Shown here: positions 34,231-42,963 of the stretch, piece by piece
Numbering within the stretch: the stretch's first letter is position 1
How the letters are laid out: each line of letters opens with the position of its first letter
Source: Arthrobacter sp. B1805
Lineage (GTDB): Bacteria > Actinomycetota > Actinomycetes > Actinomycetales > Micrococcaceae
DNA: 64,000 nucleotides
Direction: 5' to 3'
NCBI RefSeq assembly: GCF_002929745.1
Contig: NZ_PJIQ01000013.1
Coordinates: 35,264 to 99,263 of the forward strand
Made by a program: the position numbers and the translations under genes
The notes under the pieces: model-generated
Seen by the model: the letters and a program-made list of their open reading frames with translations, nothing else
What the model was told of the DNA's origin: nothing
The model's database searches: none

Positions 34231-35904
34231 TCACAACTCCCAGGGAGCCTTGACCGGGAAGTACTTCTCGAGGAACTCCGTCACCAGGTACGCGCGCTCT
34301 TCGGCCGGGACCTCGGGGAAACTGCCGTCGTTGAGGCAGAAGAAGTCCTGGTTGCGCTTGTCGAGCATCTTGTTGAGGCTCTTCAGGCCGGACCGCAGGG
34401 TCGTGTCCACGTACTTGACCTTCGCCATCTCCTGGGTGACGGCGCGGCCGGTGAGCAGCGCGTAGTAGTGGTACAGCGAGTTGGTGACCGAGATGTTGTC
34501 CTTGGCCCGGAACCGTGAGGCGGCGGTCGCCTCGAACTCGGTCTCGAACTCCTTCTCCATCTCGAACAGCACGCTCTTCCGCAGGGGTGCGGCCGTGTGC
34601 TCGAGGTGCCTCGTCGTGATCCGGCCGAAACGCTCGTGGAGCAGCCGGCGGTTGACCCGCGCCGCATTCTCGAAGCCGCTTCGCTCGGCGTCGTTCTCCC
34701 CGAGCCCGATCCGTGTGTCCGCCTCGATGAACTTCGTGATCCCGCCGGGGGAGAAGAACATGTCCGGCGCCACGGGGCGGCCGAAGAACATGTCGTCGTT
34801 CGAGTAGAGGAAGTACTCGGAGAGCCCCGGGATGTGCTGGAGCTGCGCCTCGACGGCCTGCGAGTTGTGGGTCGGCAGGACGGACGGGTCCCTGAAGTGC
34901 TCCTCGGACCGTACGAGGGTCACCGACGGGTGGTCCGCGAGCCACTCCGGGCGCTCCGAGTCGGTGGCGATGAAGATGCGGCGGACCCATGGAGCGAACA
35001 TGTAGACGGACCGCAGGGCGTACTTGAGTTCGTTGATCTGGCGGAAGCGCGCCTCGTGGTCGTCACCCTCGCCCACCACCACACCCTGCATGCGTGCGGC
35101 CCGGGCAGCCTGGTATTCGGGGCTGCTGCCGTCCACCCAGGAGAAGACGATGTCGATGTCGAAATCGATGTCCGTGGCGTGGTCCGCGAACATGTTGTCG
35201 ATGGTGGGCCAGGTGAGGCCGTGGCGCACCACCTCGCCACGAACCACTTCCGCCGCGGGCAGCGTGCGGCGGGTCAGTGAGTTCTCGACTGGGAGTTCGA
35301 TCGCGGTGTCGCCCAGGGCCCAGAGCTCGATCTGCACACCTGCAGACGGGCCGTAGGACAGGCCTCCGAGTGGTTCGATGCGCGGGCGGAAAAGGCGGAA
35401 GATGCGGGCCTTGCCGGTCCTCGAGAGCTCGCCGTCGCTCACCAGGAGGGTGGTGCGGCGCTTGGTGTCCACCGTCCGCGAGTAGAAGGGCTCATCGCGG
35501 CACGCCTCGACGAGTGCCGCGCGGAGCTTCTCCCGGTCGTTGAGGTCCACGGCGATCACGGGCCGCTGGTCGTTCCCGCGGACGAGGAGGAACTCGATGC
35601 CGGCGGCGTCCAGAGCGGCGCGGATGAACAGCAGGTCCTCCACCATGGCCTGGTGCGGCGTGCGGTCCTGGTTGATCAGCGTGAAGCGCCGTTTCACGGT
35701 CGTGATGTCGGAACGGCCTTCGAAACGGGCTACCGCCGCGCGAGACGCCGACTCGAGGATCTCGGCTTCATTCTCCGGTTCGGGTGCACCGAAATAAATG
35801 TCGTGTTGGGCAGCCGTGTCTGTAATCGGAACCTCCGGAAGTGGGTGTGTGACCTCCCCCATGATAGGGCCTGTCGGCAGGTCGCAGTTGCAAGTGGGCA
35901 CCAT
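34231..35904 (-). CDS. Stealth family protein (putative hexose-1-phosphate transferase)
   Basis: A cytoplasmic enzyme of about 557 residues that in relatives transfers sugar-1-phosphate to build capsular or cell-wall phosphoglycans. Stealth conserved regions are visible: DIVFSWVDGSSPE (CR1), ELKYALRSVYMFAPWVRRI (CR2), PGLSEYFLYSNDDMFFG (CR3) and a C-terminal FFCLNDGSFPE (CR4). The N-terminal 200 residues are an additional domain common in actinobacterial members. The start is uncertain: ATG at 35904 after GAAGGGG, GTG at 35901 or ATG at 35862. A GT4 mannosyltransferase follows upstream on the same strand. Confidence 0.85.
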   Translation of the reverse strand: MVPTCNCDLPTGPIMGEVTHPLPEVPITDTAAQHDIYFGAPEPENEAEILESASRAAVARFEGRSDITTVKRRFTLINQDRTPHQAMVEDLLFIRAALDAAGIEFLLVRGNDQRPVIAVDLNDREKLRAALVEACRDEPFYSRTVDTKRRTTLLVSDGELSRTGKARIFRLFRPRIEPLGGLSYGPSAGVQIELWALGDTAIELPVENSLTRRTLPAAEVVRGEVVRHGLTWPTIDNMFADHATDIDFDIDIVFSWVDGSSPEYQAARAARMQGVVVGEGDDHEARFRQINELKYALRSVYMFAPWVRRIFIATDSERPEWLADHPSVTLVRSEEHFRDPSVLPTHNSQAVEAQLQHIPGLSEYFLYSNDDMFFGRPVAPDMFFSPGGITKFIEADTRIGLGENDAERSGFENAARVNRRLLHERFGRITTRHLEHTAAPLRKSVLFEMEKEFETEFEATAASRFRAKDNISVTNSLYHYYALLTGRAVTQEMAKVKYVDTTLRSGLKSLNKMLDKRNQDFFCLNDGSFPEVPAEERAYLVTEFLEKYFPVKAPWEL

Positions 35905-35946
35905 ACCCCTTCGGGCTGACGCCGTCCAGCTTCCTGCGTGAGGAAA

Positions 35947-37119
35947 TCAGGGTTGCTGGGGGGCCCGCCGCACCCGGTCCGCGACCTCCGCGCGGCGCGC
36001 CTGCACGGCCACGGCCTTGGCGTAGTAGCCGACCAGCTGCTCGCAGAGCACGGGCCACGTGCGGCCCTGGACGGAGGCGTGCGCCGCACGGCCGAAAGCC
36101 CGCCGCTTGGCGTCGTCGCCGGTGAGGTCGACGACGGCGGCGCGGAGCCCCTGCAGGTCGCCCGGCCCGTAGATCCAGCCCGTGCGGGACGAATCGACGA
36201 GGTCGAGGGGCCCGCCCCTGCCTACCGCGACGACGGGGACCCCGGAGGCCATGGCCTCCTGGATCGTCTGGCAGAACGTCTCGGACTCACCGGGATGGAC
36301 GAAGAGGTCGAACGTCGCCACCATGCGCGCGAGGTCGAGGCCGCCCTGGAAGCCCGCGAAGTGAGCGCGGGGTAGCTGCGCGCGCAGGCTCTCCTTCTGG
36401 GGCCCCGAACCGATGATCACGAGCCGTGTCCCCGGCAGCGAGTCGAGCACCGCGAGGTCCTCGACCTGCTTCTCAGGGGCCAGCCGCCCCACGTAACCGA
36501 TGATACGTTCATGGGGCTCGGCGACGCTGGCCCGCCACCCGGCGTCGTACCGGGTGGGGGAGAACCTGTCGGTGTCGACCCCGCGCCGCCACAGGTTGAG
36601 CCTCTGGACGCCGTGGGACCGCAACTGGTCGAGGGCGAAGGAGGACGGGACGAGGGTGAGCGTCGAGGCATCGTGGATGTTCTCGACACGCTGCCAGAGC
36701 AGGGACTCGAGCCAGGGGAACCCATAGCGGGCGGCGTACGCCGGGACCTCGGTCTGGTAGACGGAGACGGTCGGGATGCCGAGCTGCTCACATGCCTGCA
36801 CCGCCCGCCACCCGAGAACGAAGGGTGAGGCGACATGGACGACGTCGGGCCCGAACTCCGCGAGGATCCGGCGCACGCGGGCCACCGTCCCCGCCGCGAG
36901 GCGCACGTTCGCGTACCCCGACAAGGGCATCGAGGGAAGGGAATGGACGGGATAGCCCTCCACCGTCGCCGGCGCCTCGTCATCGAGCCAGGACGACGAC
37001 GGCGCGATCACCAGCACGTCGTCGCCCCGACTGCGCAGGTGCGCGAGCACCTTGAGCAGCGAGTGGGTGACCCCGTTCATGTGGGGCAGGAATGATTCTG
37101 CGACAACGGCGATCCTCAC
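35947..37119 (-). CDS. GT4 family glycosyltransferase (MgtA-like mannosyltransferase)
   Basis: A GT-B enzyme of 390 residues. The N-terminal domain starts MRIAVVAESFLPHMNGVTHS and has VVHVASPFVLGWRAV; the C-terminal nucleotide-sugar domain has YVGRLAPEKQVEDL and HPGESETFCQTIQEAMASG (the E-x7-E motif). This is the pattern of GDP-mannose-dependent alpha-mannosyltransferase MgtA and PimB-type proteins in lipomannan or glycolipid synthesis; donor and acceptor are inferred. The start is GTG at 37119. It lies 42 bases upstream of the Stealth gene on the same strand, suggesting a surface-glycan unit. Confidence 0.85.
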   Translation of the reverse strand: MRIAVVAESFLPHMNGVTHSLLKVLAHLRSRGDDVLVIAPSSSWLDDEAPATVEGYPVHSLPSMPLSGYANVRLAAGTVARVRRILAEFGPDVVHVASPFVLGWRAVQACEQLGIPTVSVYQTEVPAYAARYGFPWLESLLWQRVENIHDASTLTLVPSSFALDQLRSHGVQRLNLWRRGVDTDRFSPTRYDAGWRASVAEPHERIIGYVGRLAPEKQVEDLAVLDSLPGTRLVIIGSGPQKESLRAQLPRAHFAGFQGGLDLARMVATFDLFVHPGESETFCQTIQEAMASGVPVVAVGRGGPLDLVDSSRTGWIYGPGDLQGLRAAVVDLTGDDAKRRAFGRAAHASVQGRTWPVLCEQLVGYYAKAVAVQARRAEVADRVRRAPQQP

Positions 37120-37200
37120 GTGGCAAGGGTCGCACCGGAAGGCGGAGGGGCGGACACCGACGGATGGAGGTCCGGTGAACGGCAGGAGAACTCCGTTCCG

Positions 37201-37836
37201 TCAGTACTCCCTGTAGAGCTCCCCGACCGGGACGTCGTCCTGCAGCCGGTTATCAGGACCCGGCAGCGGGCACGCCCACTCCTCGTCGTAGGCGCAGGAC
37301 GGGCTGTAGGCGAAGTTGAGGTCGACGACGAGGCTGCCCGGAGCGCGGCCCTCGCCGAGGTGGGCGCCCTTGATCGTGTCCAGCACGTAGCGGCCCCCGC
37401 CATAGCTGCCACCCGGTCGGCCGGAGGTGCCGTCGCGCAGGGGCAGGAAAAGCCCTCCGCCGTAGGACGCGAGCTTCCACAGCGCCAGGTGCCCGAGCCC
37501 CGGCAGGGCCAGGGTGCCGAGGCGGCGGAACGGTACGACGCCGTCGGTTCCGGTCGCCACGTCCATCACCTCACCCGCGCCGTCGTCGGACAGGATGGCC
37601 TCGAAGCGGAACGAGGGATCGTAGGGCGCGATGGCGAGGCCGGGGAAGGTAGGCCTCGCGTCCGCTGGGATGGCGGACGCCGGGTGGCCACGGAACAATT
37701 CGTCGCGGCCGGCCTGCCACAGTGCGTGCGCGGCCTCGGGGGACTCGGACACGGCACGCTCACGGACGTCCTCGTAGAGGCCGAAGACGCGACGGCGCCA
37801 GTCTGCCGTGGCAAGTGCGGTGGTGAGGGCCGTCAT
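37201..37836 (-). CDS. DUF1684 domain protein
   Basis: A 211-residue protein with the hallmarks of DUF1684: ALWKLASYGGGLFLPLRDGT, GSYGGGRYVLDTIKGAHLG and VVDLNFAYSPSCAYDEEW, then CPLPGPDNRLQ near the C-terminus. Function is unknown in the family. TAACCT ends six bases before the ATG, a leaderless pattern. It is divergent from the TauE gene. Confidence 0.87.
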   Translation of the reverse strand: MTALTTALATADWRRRVFGLYEDVRERAVSESPEAAHALWQAGRDELFRGHPASAIPADARPTFPGLAIAPYDPSFRFEAILSDDGAGEVMDVATGTDGVVPFRRLGTLALPGLGHLALWKLASYGGGLFLPLRDGTSGRPGGSYGGGRYVLDTIKGAHLGEGRAPGSLVVDLNFAYSPSCAYDEEWACPLPGPDNRLQDDVPVGELYREY

Positions 37837-37842
37837 CGCATC

Positions 37843-37848
37843 AGGTTA
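37843..37848 (-). promoter_or_regulatory. -10 hexamer of the DUF1684 gene (leaderless)
   Basis: TAACCT on the minus strand, six bases before the ATG at 37836. Confidence 0.5.
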
Positions 37849-37904
37849 CCGCCGGTAGCCCGGCACGCGGCAGGGCCGGAAGGGAAGAAGCGGTTGCCTG
37901 GGCG

Positions 37905-37910
37905 TACTGT
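37905..37910 (+). promoter_or_regulatory. -10 hexamer of the TauE gene (leaderless)
   Basis: TACTGT, six bases before the GTG at 37917. Confidence 0.5.
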
Positions 37911-37916
37911 AGCGGG

Positions 37917-38669
37917 GTGACCCTCGGCATCTTCTGCATCGTGCTGGCCTCGATCCTGGTGGGGGCCATCGCCCAGCGCATCGCGGGCCTCGGGTTCGCC
38001 CTGCTGATAGCGCCGTTCCTCGTGGTCATCCTCGGGCCGCACGCCGGCGTCCTCCTCGTGAACATCTGCGGCGTGGTGTCCTCGGCGATCATCGTGGGCA
38101 GGGTGTGGAAGGACATCGACTGGAGTATGTTCCGGTGGATGGTGGTTCCGTCCTTGTTCGGGTCGATCCCCGGTTCGGTGCTCGCGGTGGCGGTTCCGTC
38201 CGCCCCCCTGTCGGTCACCGTCGGCGCCGTCGTCCTCATCGCGCTGACCGTCTCCCTGGTGCTCCAGCGCTCCGACGTCGTCGTCCGGGGCAATGCGCCG
38301 AAAGTCGTCGCGGGCTTCACCGCGGGCCTGACCAACTCCATGGCCGGCGTCGGTGGCCCGGCCGTCAGTGCCTACGCCGTCCTCTCCCGATGGCCGCAGC
38401 GCCCCTTCGCCGCGACCCTGCAGCCGTTCTTCGTCTGCATAGGCATCGTGACGCTGGTGGCCAAGATGCTCCTCGACCCGTCCCAGGCTCCGGTGCTCGC
38501 TCCGTGGATGTGGATCACCATCGGGCTGGTGATCGTGGCCGGTATCTTCGCGGGAGAGAAACTCGGGCGCTTCGTGCGGGACGACCAGGCGCGGGTGTTC
38601 GTCGTCGTCATCGCGTTCATCGGCGCCGGCGTGGCCGTCATCAAGGGCCTCGTCGACATCCTCGGGTAG
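37917..38669 (+). CDS. TSUP family sulfite exporter TauE/SafE protein
   Basis: A 250-residue membrane protein with about eight helices and the two-repeat TauE/SafE layout: GIFCIVLASILVGAIAQRIA, GLGFALLIAPFLVVILGP, then VVAGFTAGLTNSMAGVGGPA and the second repeat. Members export sulfite, sulfoacetate or other small anions; the substrate here is unknown. The GTG at 37917 has TACTGT six bases upstream and no Shine-Dalgarno sequence. Confidence 0.83.
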   Translation: MTLGIFCIVLASILVGAIAQRIAGLGFALLIAPFLVVILGPHAGVLLVNICGVVSSAIIVGRVWKDIDWSMFRWMVVPSLFGSIPGSVLAVAVPSAPLSVTVGAVVLIALTVSLVLQRSDVVVRGNAPKVVAGFTAGLTNSMAGVGGPAVSAYAVLSRWPQRPFAATLQPFFVCIGIVTLVAKMLLDPSQAPVLAPWMWITIGLVIVAGIFAGEKLGRFVRDDQARVFVVVIAFIGAGVAVIKGLVDILG

Positions 38670-38739
38670 GGCCGGCGGCCCTTCACGGGCCGGCCACCCT
38701 CCGCGTCGGTCTGCTGGAGGAGCGCCCGCCGGTGGCACC

Positions 38740-40029
38740 ATGGAGGGGATGAAACTCCCCACCACACTCCGCGCCCTTCCGATGCCCCTGTGGCTGCAGG
38801 GGGTGTTCGAGCTCGGCCAGGCCGCCGTGATCTCGGCGCTGCTCGTCGTCATCCCGGTCGCCGCCGTATGGTTCACCGGTGGATTCGCGGACCGCACTCC
38901 CGAGTCCGCCGCCCGATTGGCAGGACAGGGCTGGCTCGTGATGCACGGGGTGCCGCTCGTCCTGCAGTTCCCCGCCGGGCTGGCCGGGGCCGACGCCGTC
39001 GCGGGGCTTCTGCACGTGATTCCCCTCGGCCTGGTCCTGGTGCCGCTGCTGCTGGCCTGGCGCGCCGGGCGTCGGCTCGCCCGCGCCTCCTACACGGACC
39101 AGCTGTGGCAGGCATTCCTCGGGGCACTGGCGACCTACGCCATCATCGGTGCGGTGATCGCGTACGTCTCGACGACACCCGAAGCCTCGGCGCCCCTTGT
39201 GGCGGCAGCTCTCATCCCGCCGGTGTCGGCGGGTATCGGCCTGGTCACGGGCGCCTACCGCGAAGCAGGCGCGTGGAGTCGCCTCGTCGGTGTCGACTTC
39301 GCGGCCTGGGTGGGACGCACGAGCCAGCACTCGCGGTGGGCAGGGTCCTACGCCTGGTCGATACTCCGGTCGGGCTTCCTCGCGGTGATGGTTGCCGCGT
39401 CCCTGGCGGCAGCGCTGCTCGCGGTCGCGATCGGGCTGAACTGGACCGGCATCGCCGCCATCTACGAGCGGATCGACGGCGGGATCGCGGGAGCCTCGGT
39501 GGTGACCCTGCTGCAGCTCGGGCTCCTCCCCAACCTCGCGGTGTGGACGATGTCCTGGTGCACCGGCGCAGGCTTCGCGCTGGGGTCCGGCAGCTCACTC
39601 ACGCCGCTCGCCAGTACTGTCGGGCCGCTGCCGGCCCTGCCCATCCTGGGCGCGCTACCGGCCGGCACCCTCGACCACGGGTACGCGGCCCTGGCCATTC
39701 CCGTGCTCGCGGGGCTCCTTGCCGGGTGGTGGTTCTTCCGGGAAGGCGAGAACCACTTCGACGAGTGGCTGGCGCTGCACAGCGGCCAGCGCTGGCTGAC
39801 CTCGACGGTCTCGACCCTCGCGCTCGCAGGTCTGATAGGTATCACCGCGGGACTCCTCGGCGCCGTCGCCGCCCTCGTCTCGCGCGCCTCGCTCGGCCTC
39901 GGCCGTTTCACCGATCTCGGGCCGGATCCGCTGTCGGTCGGTCTGTGGCTCGCGCTGGAGGTGGCGGTCGGCGCCATTCTCGGCCACGCCGCCGGGCCCC
40001 TGCTCGAGCGCGAACCGCGGCGCAGTTGA
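38740..40029 (+). CDS. DUF6350/PerM-type multispanning membrane protein
   Basis: A 429-residue membrane protein with about nine or ten helices, beginning PLWLQGVFELGQAAVISALL and containing WFTGGFADRTPESAARL and LLQLGLLPNLAVWTMSWC with GAGFALGSGSSLTPL. This matches the DUF6350 family, annotated in mycobacteria as the cell-division-linked protein PerM, and commonly lies next to purN in actinobacteria. Starts at 38740 and 38749 are both possible; neither has a well-spaced ribosome-binding site. Confidence 0.78.
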   Translation: MEGMKLPTTLRALPMPLWLQGVFELGQAAVISALLVVIPVAAVWFTGGFADRTPESAARLAGQGWLVMHGVPLVLQFPAGLAGADAVAGLLHVIPLGLVLVPLLLAWRAGRRLARASYTDQLWQAFLGALATYAIIGAVIAYVSTTPEASAPLVAAALIPPVSAGIGLVTGAYREAGAWSRLVGVDFAAWVGRTSQHSRWAGSYAWSILRSGFLAVMVAASLAAALLAVAIGLNWTGIAAIYERIDGGIAGASVVTLLQLGLLPNLAVWTMSWCTGAGFALGSGSSLTPLASTVGPLPALPILGALPAGTLDHGYAALAIPVLAGLLAGWWFFREGENHFDEWLALHSGQRWLTSTVSTLALAGLIGITAGLLGAVAALVSRASLGLGRFTDLGPDPLSVGLWLALEVAVGAILGHAAGPLLEREPRRS

Positions 40030-40064
40030 CCGGAGTGGGGGAGGGATCGCCCTGCTCGGACGCC

Positions 40065-40511
40065 TCAGTTCCCCGTCCGGAATCCCTCGAGCTTCCGTAG
40101 CCCTTCCTCACACTCACTCTGGGCCTGGAGGGTCAGGGCGCGAGACATGCAGTCCTCGTAGGTCTGCGTGACGGGCCACAGGAGCACGGATGCGCCGGTG
40201 CCTGCCGTCAGGAACAGTGCCGCGGCGAGACCGAGGGATGTCGCGAGCACCACGAACCGCGGAAGCTTCGCGCTGATCGCCTTCACGAGCGCGACGACGC
40301 CCGTGCCGAGTGCAACCAGCGAGAGAACGAGTCCGAGGACCTTCCACGGGAGCATGAGGGTACTGGCCAGCACTCCTGCGAGCAGGGCCAGCAGGAAGAG
40401 TCGCAGCCACAGGCCGGCCGAAGCGGCCGGCGCCTTCGCGGCGTCGTCCGGACCTTTCCGTCCTGTTCCTGACCTGCGCTGATCGTGTCCCCTGGTGTCC
40501 TGCTTCGTCAT
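40065..40511 (-). CDS. small membrane protein, unknown function
   Basis: A 148-residue protein with a charged N-terminal region, three hydrophobic helices (LWLRLFLLALLAGVLASTL, VLGLVLSLVALGTGVVAL, FVVLATSLGLAAALFLTAG) and a C-terminal extracytoplasmic tail with two Cys (EDCMSR, SECEEG) that could form a disulfide. GGGAGAG precedes the ATG at 40511. The family is not recognised. It is divergent from purN. Confidence 0.65.
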   Translation of the reverse strand: MTKQDTRGHDQRRSGTGRKGPDDAAKAPAASAGLWLRLFLLALLAGVLASTLMLPWKVLGLVLSLVALGTGVVALVKAISAKLPRFVVLATSLGLAAALFLTAGTGASVLLWPVTQTYEDCMSRALTLQAQSECEEGLRKLEGFRTGN

Positions 40512-40555
40512 CGTCTCTCCCTCGGCATGGTTCAACCCTAGGCGAGGCGAGACCC

Positions 40556-40561
40556 TAAGGT
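40556..40561 (+). promoter_or_regulatory. -10 hexamer of purN (leaderless)
   Basis: TAAGGT, six bases before the purN ATG at 40568. On the minus strand TAGGGT near 40536-40541 could serve the divergent gene. Confidence 0.5.
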
Positions 40562-40567
40562 TGAGCC

Positions 40568-41149
40568 ATGCGCATCGTAGTCCTCGTCTCCGGAAGCGGA
40601 TCGAATCTCCAGGCCGTCATCGACGCCGTAGCCGCCGGCACGCTGCCGGTCACCATCGCCGCCGTGGGTGCCGACAGGCCCGGGACCGGCGGGGTCCGGC
40701 GGGCGGCCGAAGCAGGCATCGCGACGTTCGAGGTCGACTTCCGGAAGTACGACGAGCGCGCGGACTGGAACCGCGCCCTGACCGAGGCGGTCGCCGCGCA
40801 CACCCCGGACTATGTCGTGTCCTCCGGGTTCATGAGGATCGTCGATCAGCATTTCCTCGACCGGTTCCCGAACCGGTATCTGAACACGCATCCTGCCCTG
40901 CTGCCGAGCTTTCCCGGGGCGCACGGCGTGCGCGACGCCCTGGCCTATGGCGTGAAGGTGACCGGGTGTACCGTCATGATCGCCGACGCCGGTGTCGACA
41001 CCGGGCCCATCCTGGCCCAGGCCCCTGTCGCCGTCCTGCCCGGGGACACCGAGGAGACGCTCCACGAGAGGATCAAGGTCGAGGAGCGGAGGCTCCTGAT
41101 CGAGACGCTGACTGATCTCGCGGCTGCCCGGTCGACGGTCGGGGCCTGA
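40568..41149 (+). CDS. purN: phosphoribosylglycinamide formyltransferase
   Basis: GAR transformylase, step three of purine synthesis, using 10-formyl-THF. The 193-residue product has VLVSGSGSNLQAVIDAV (phosphate binding), the catalytic Asn-His region NTHPALLPSFPGAHGVRDAL and the catalytic Asp in AGVDTGPILAQ. Length is typical. There is no Shine-Dalgarno sequence; the leaderless pattern is given above. Its stop is one base before the corA GTG, so the two genes are likely co-transcribed. Confidence 0.95.
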   Translation: MRIVVLVSGSGSNLQAVIDAVAAGTLPVTIAAVGADRPGTGGVRRAAEAGIATFEVDFRKYDERADWNRALTEAVAAHTPDYVVSSGFMRIVDQHFLDRFPNRYLNTHPALLPSFPGAHGVRDALAYGVKVTGCTVMIADAGVDTGPILAQAPVAVLPGDTEETLHERIKVEERRLLIETLTDLAAARSTVGA

Positions 41150-41150
41150 C

Positions 41151-42167
41151 GTGTCCCTCGTCGCCAATGCGGTCTACGTCGGGGGGACGAAGCGCATCAA
41201 TCCCGAGACACTCGACCAGACGTTCGAGATCATGCGGCAGAGCGGTGGAATGGGCTGGATCGGCCTCTACCGTCCTGAGCGGGCCGAGATTCACGCGGTC
41301 GAGGCCGAGTTCGGGCTGCATCCCCTCGCCGTGGAGGACGCAACGAACGGGCACCAGCGCGCAAAGCTCGAGCGTTACGGCGACACTCTTTTCGTGGTGC
41401 TGCGGCCCGCCCGCTACCTCGACGCCGAGGAGAAGGTGGAGTTCGGTGAACTCCACATCTTCATCGGAAAGGACTTCGTCGTGACCATCCGGCACGCGGA
41501 GTCTCCCGACCTCGGCATCGTGCGGCGCCGGCTCGAGGCGGACCCGGCGTTGCTCTGCACCGGACCCCAGGCCGTCCTGTACGCCTTGCTCGACCAGGTC
41601 GTCGACGAGTACGAGCCGGTGGTGCAGGGGCTTGAGAACGACATCGACGAGATCGAGGACGAGCTGTTCAGCGGTGCCCCGGACGTGTCGCGCAGGATCT
41701 ATGAGTTGCACCGCGAGGTCATCGAGTTCCAGCGTGCTACCCAGCCCCTCCAGATCATGATGGACGCGTTGCTGCGCGGATCCGAGAAATACGAGATGGA
41801 TGCGGAACTCAGTCGCAACCTGCGCGACGTCCAGGACCACGTGATCCGCGTCGTCGAACGCGTCAACACGTTCCGCGCGCTGCTGCAGAACGCGCTGACC
41901 GTCCACTCGACGCTCGTGGCCCAACGGCAGAACGAGGAGATGACCCGACTGACGGAGACCTCCCTGACGCAGGGGGAGGAAGTGAAGCGCATCTCCTCCT
42001 GGGCCGCCATCCTCTTCGCGCCGACATTGATCGCCTCGATCTACGGGATGAACTTCGATGTCATGCCGGAGCTGCACTGGAGCTTCGGCTACCCCTTCGC
42101 GCTCGTCCTCATGGTCGCCATGGGCACAGGCCTCTACTGGGCCTTCAAGCGCAACGACTGGCTGTAG
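41151..42167 (+). CDS. corA: CorA family magnesium/cobalt transporter
   Basis: A 338-residue CorA channel subunit: a large N-terminal cytoplasmic domain, a long helix, then two C-terminal membrane helices flanking the diagnostic YGMNF motif (about residue 300), with the loop MPELHWSFGYP. It probably works as a pentamer for Mg2+ uptake. The start is GTG at 41151, one base after the purN stop. Confidence 0.92.
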   Translation: MSLVANAVYVGGTKRINPETLDQTFEIMRQSGGMGWIGLYRPERAEIHAVEAEFGLHPLAVEDATNGHQRAKLERYGDTLFVVLRPARYLDAEEKVEFGELHIFIGKDFVVTIRHAESPDLGIVRRRLEADPALLCTGPQAVLYALLDQVVDEYEPVVQGLENDIDEIEDELFSGAPDVSRRIYELHREVIEFQRATQPLQIMMDALLRGSEKYEMDAELSRNLRDVQDHVIRVVERVNTFRALLQNALTVHSTLVAQRQNEEMTRLTETSLTQGEEVKRISSWAAILFAPTLIASIYGMNFDVMPELHWSFGYPFALVLMVAMGTGLYWAFKRNDWL

Positions 42168-42266
42168 CGCAGGGCGACGCCTCCCGGCTCGGAAGTTGCC
42201 TGGGGCACCGGTAAGGTAGGGGAGGCCCTTGGGCCTTCCCGTTTCTCGAACTTCGTTGGGACCACC

Positions 42267-42869
42267 ATGAACATCTCGCGCACCGCGGCCACCGCCGCCC
42301 TCACGCTCCTTGCACTCACAGCCTGTGCAGGCACCCCGGAAGCAACGCCGGCAACCTCCGCCGACACGAAGCCCTCGCCGGCCAGCTCGTCGGCGCCGGC
42401 CGTGAACATCCAGGAACCGGCCACCAACGACCTCGTGGGCGAGGCGACGCCGGAGGGAGCGCGTGCGTTCCTCTACTACTACTTCGAGCTGAAGGCCTAC
42501 GTGCTGCAGACCGGTGACAGCGCGGCCCTGCTCCAGCACACGGACGGCGCCGCTGCGGAGCAGGCCGAGGCCGAACGCCTCCAGGCGTTGTACGACGACG
42601 GCGGCTGGGTGCTGGGCGGTCAGCCGAAGGTGGAGAACGTCTACCTCGTCACGCCGGAGGGAGAAGTCTCCGAAGGCGCCGATGTCACGGCCGTGGTTCC
42701 CGTCAACCCCGACGCCTACACGGAATTCGCCGAGGACGGCTCCATCAGCGAACAGCGTCCGTTCTCCCCGGCGGGCACCATCTACACGGCGACCATCCGA
42801 TACTCCGACGGCGCCTGGAAGATCGCTTCCCTCGAGGAGACCCCGGACGCCGAACTGCCCGAGGCATAG
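42267..42869 (+). CDS. lipoprotein, DUF6318-like
   Basis: A 200-residue exported protein with a lipoprotein signal peptide: MNISRTAATAALTLL and lipobox LTAC near residues 17-20, followed by a Ser/Pro/Ala-rich linker. The C-terminal domain has EGARAFLYYYFELKAYVLQT, GGWVLGGQPKVENVYLV and SDGAWKIASLEE, which fits the actinobacterial DUF6318 family. Function is unknown. A TAAGGT hexamer about 50 bases upstream may be its -10. Confidence 0.77.
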   Translation: MNISRTAATAALTLLALTACAGTPEATPATSADTKPSPASSSAPAVNIQEPATNDLVGEATPEGARAFLYYYFELKAYVLQTGDSAALLQHTDGAAAEQAEAERLQALYDDGGWVLGGQPKVENVYLVTPEGEVSEGADVTAVVPVNPDAYTEFAEDGSISEQRPFSPAGTIYTATIRYSDGAWKIASLEETPDAELPEA

Positions 42870-42883
42870 TCCGCGTCACACCC

Positions 42884-42912
42884 GAATCACACTGAACCTG
42901 AATCACACTGAA
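42884..42912 (+). repeat. 13-base direct repeat after the lipoprotein gene
   Basis: GAATCACACTGAA occurs at 42884 and 42900, spaced 16 bases apart, just before the terminator. Confidence 0.6.
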
Positions 42913-42947
42913 GGGGGTGCTGCGGCCGTTGCCGCGGCACCCCCTTC
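42910..42947. terminator. bidirectional terminator
   Basis: Perfect arms GAAGGGGGTGC (42910-42920) and GCACCCCCTTC (42937-42947), between the convergent lipoprotein and MFS genes. Confidence 0.62.
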
Positions 42948-42963
42948 GTCGTCGTCCGTCGGG

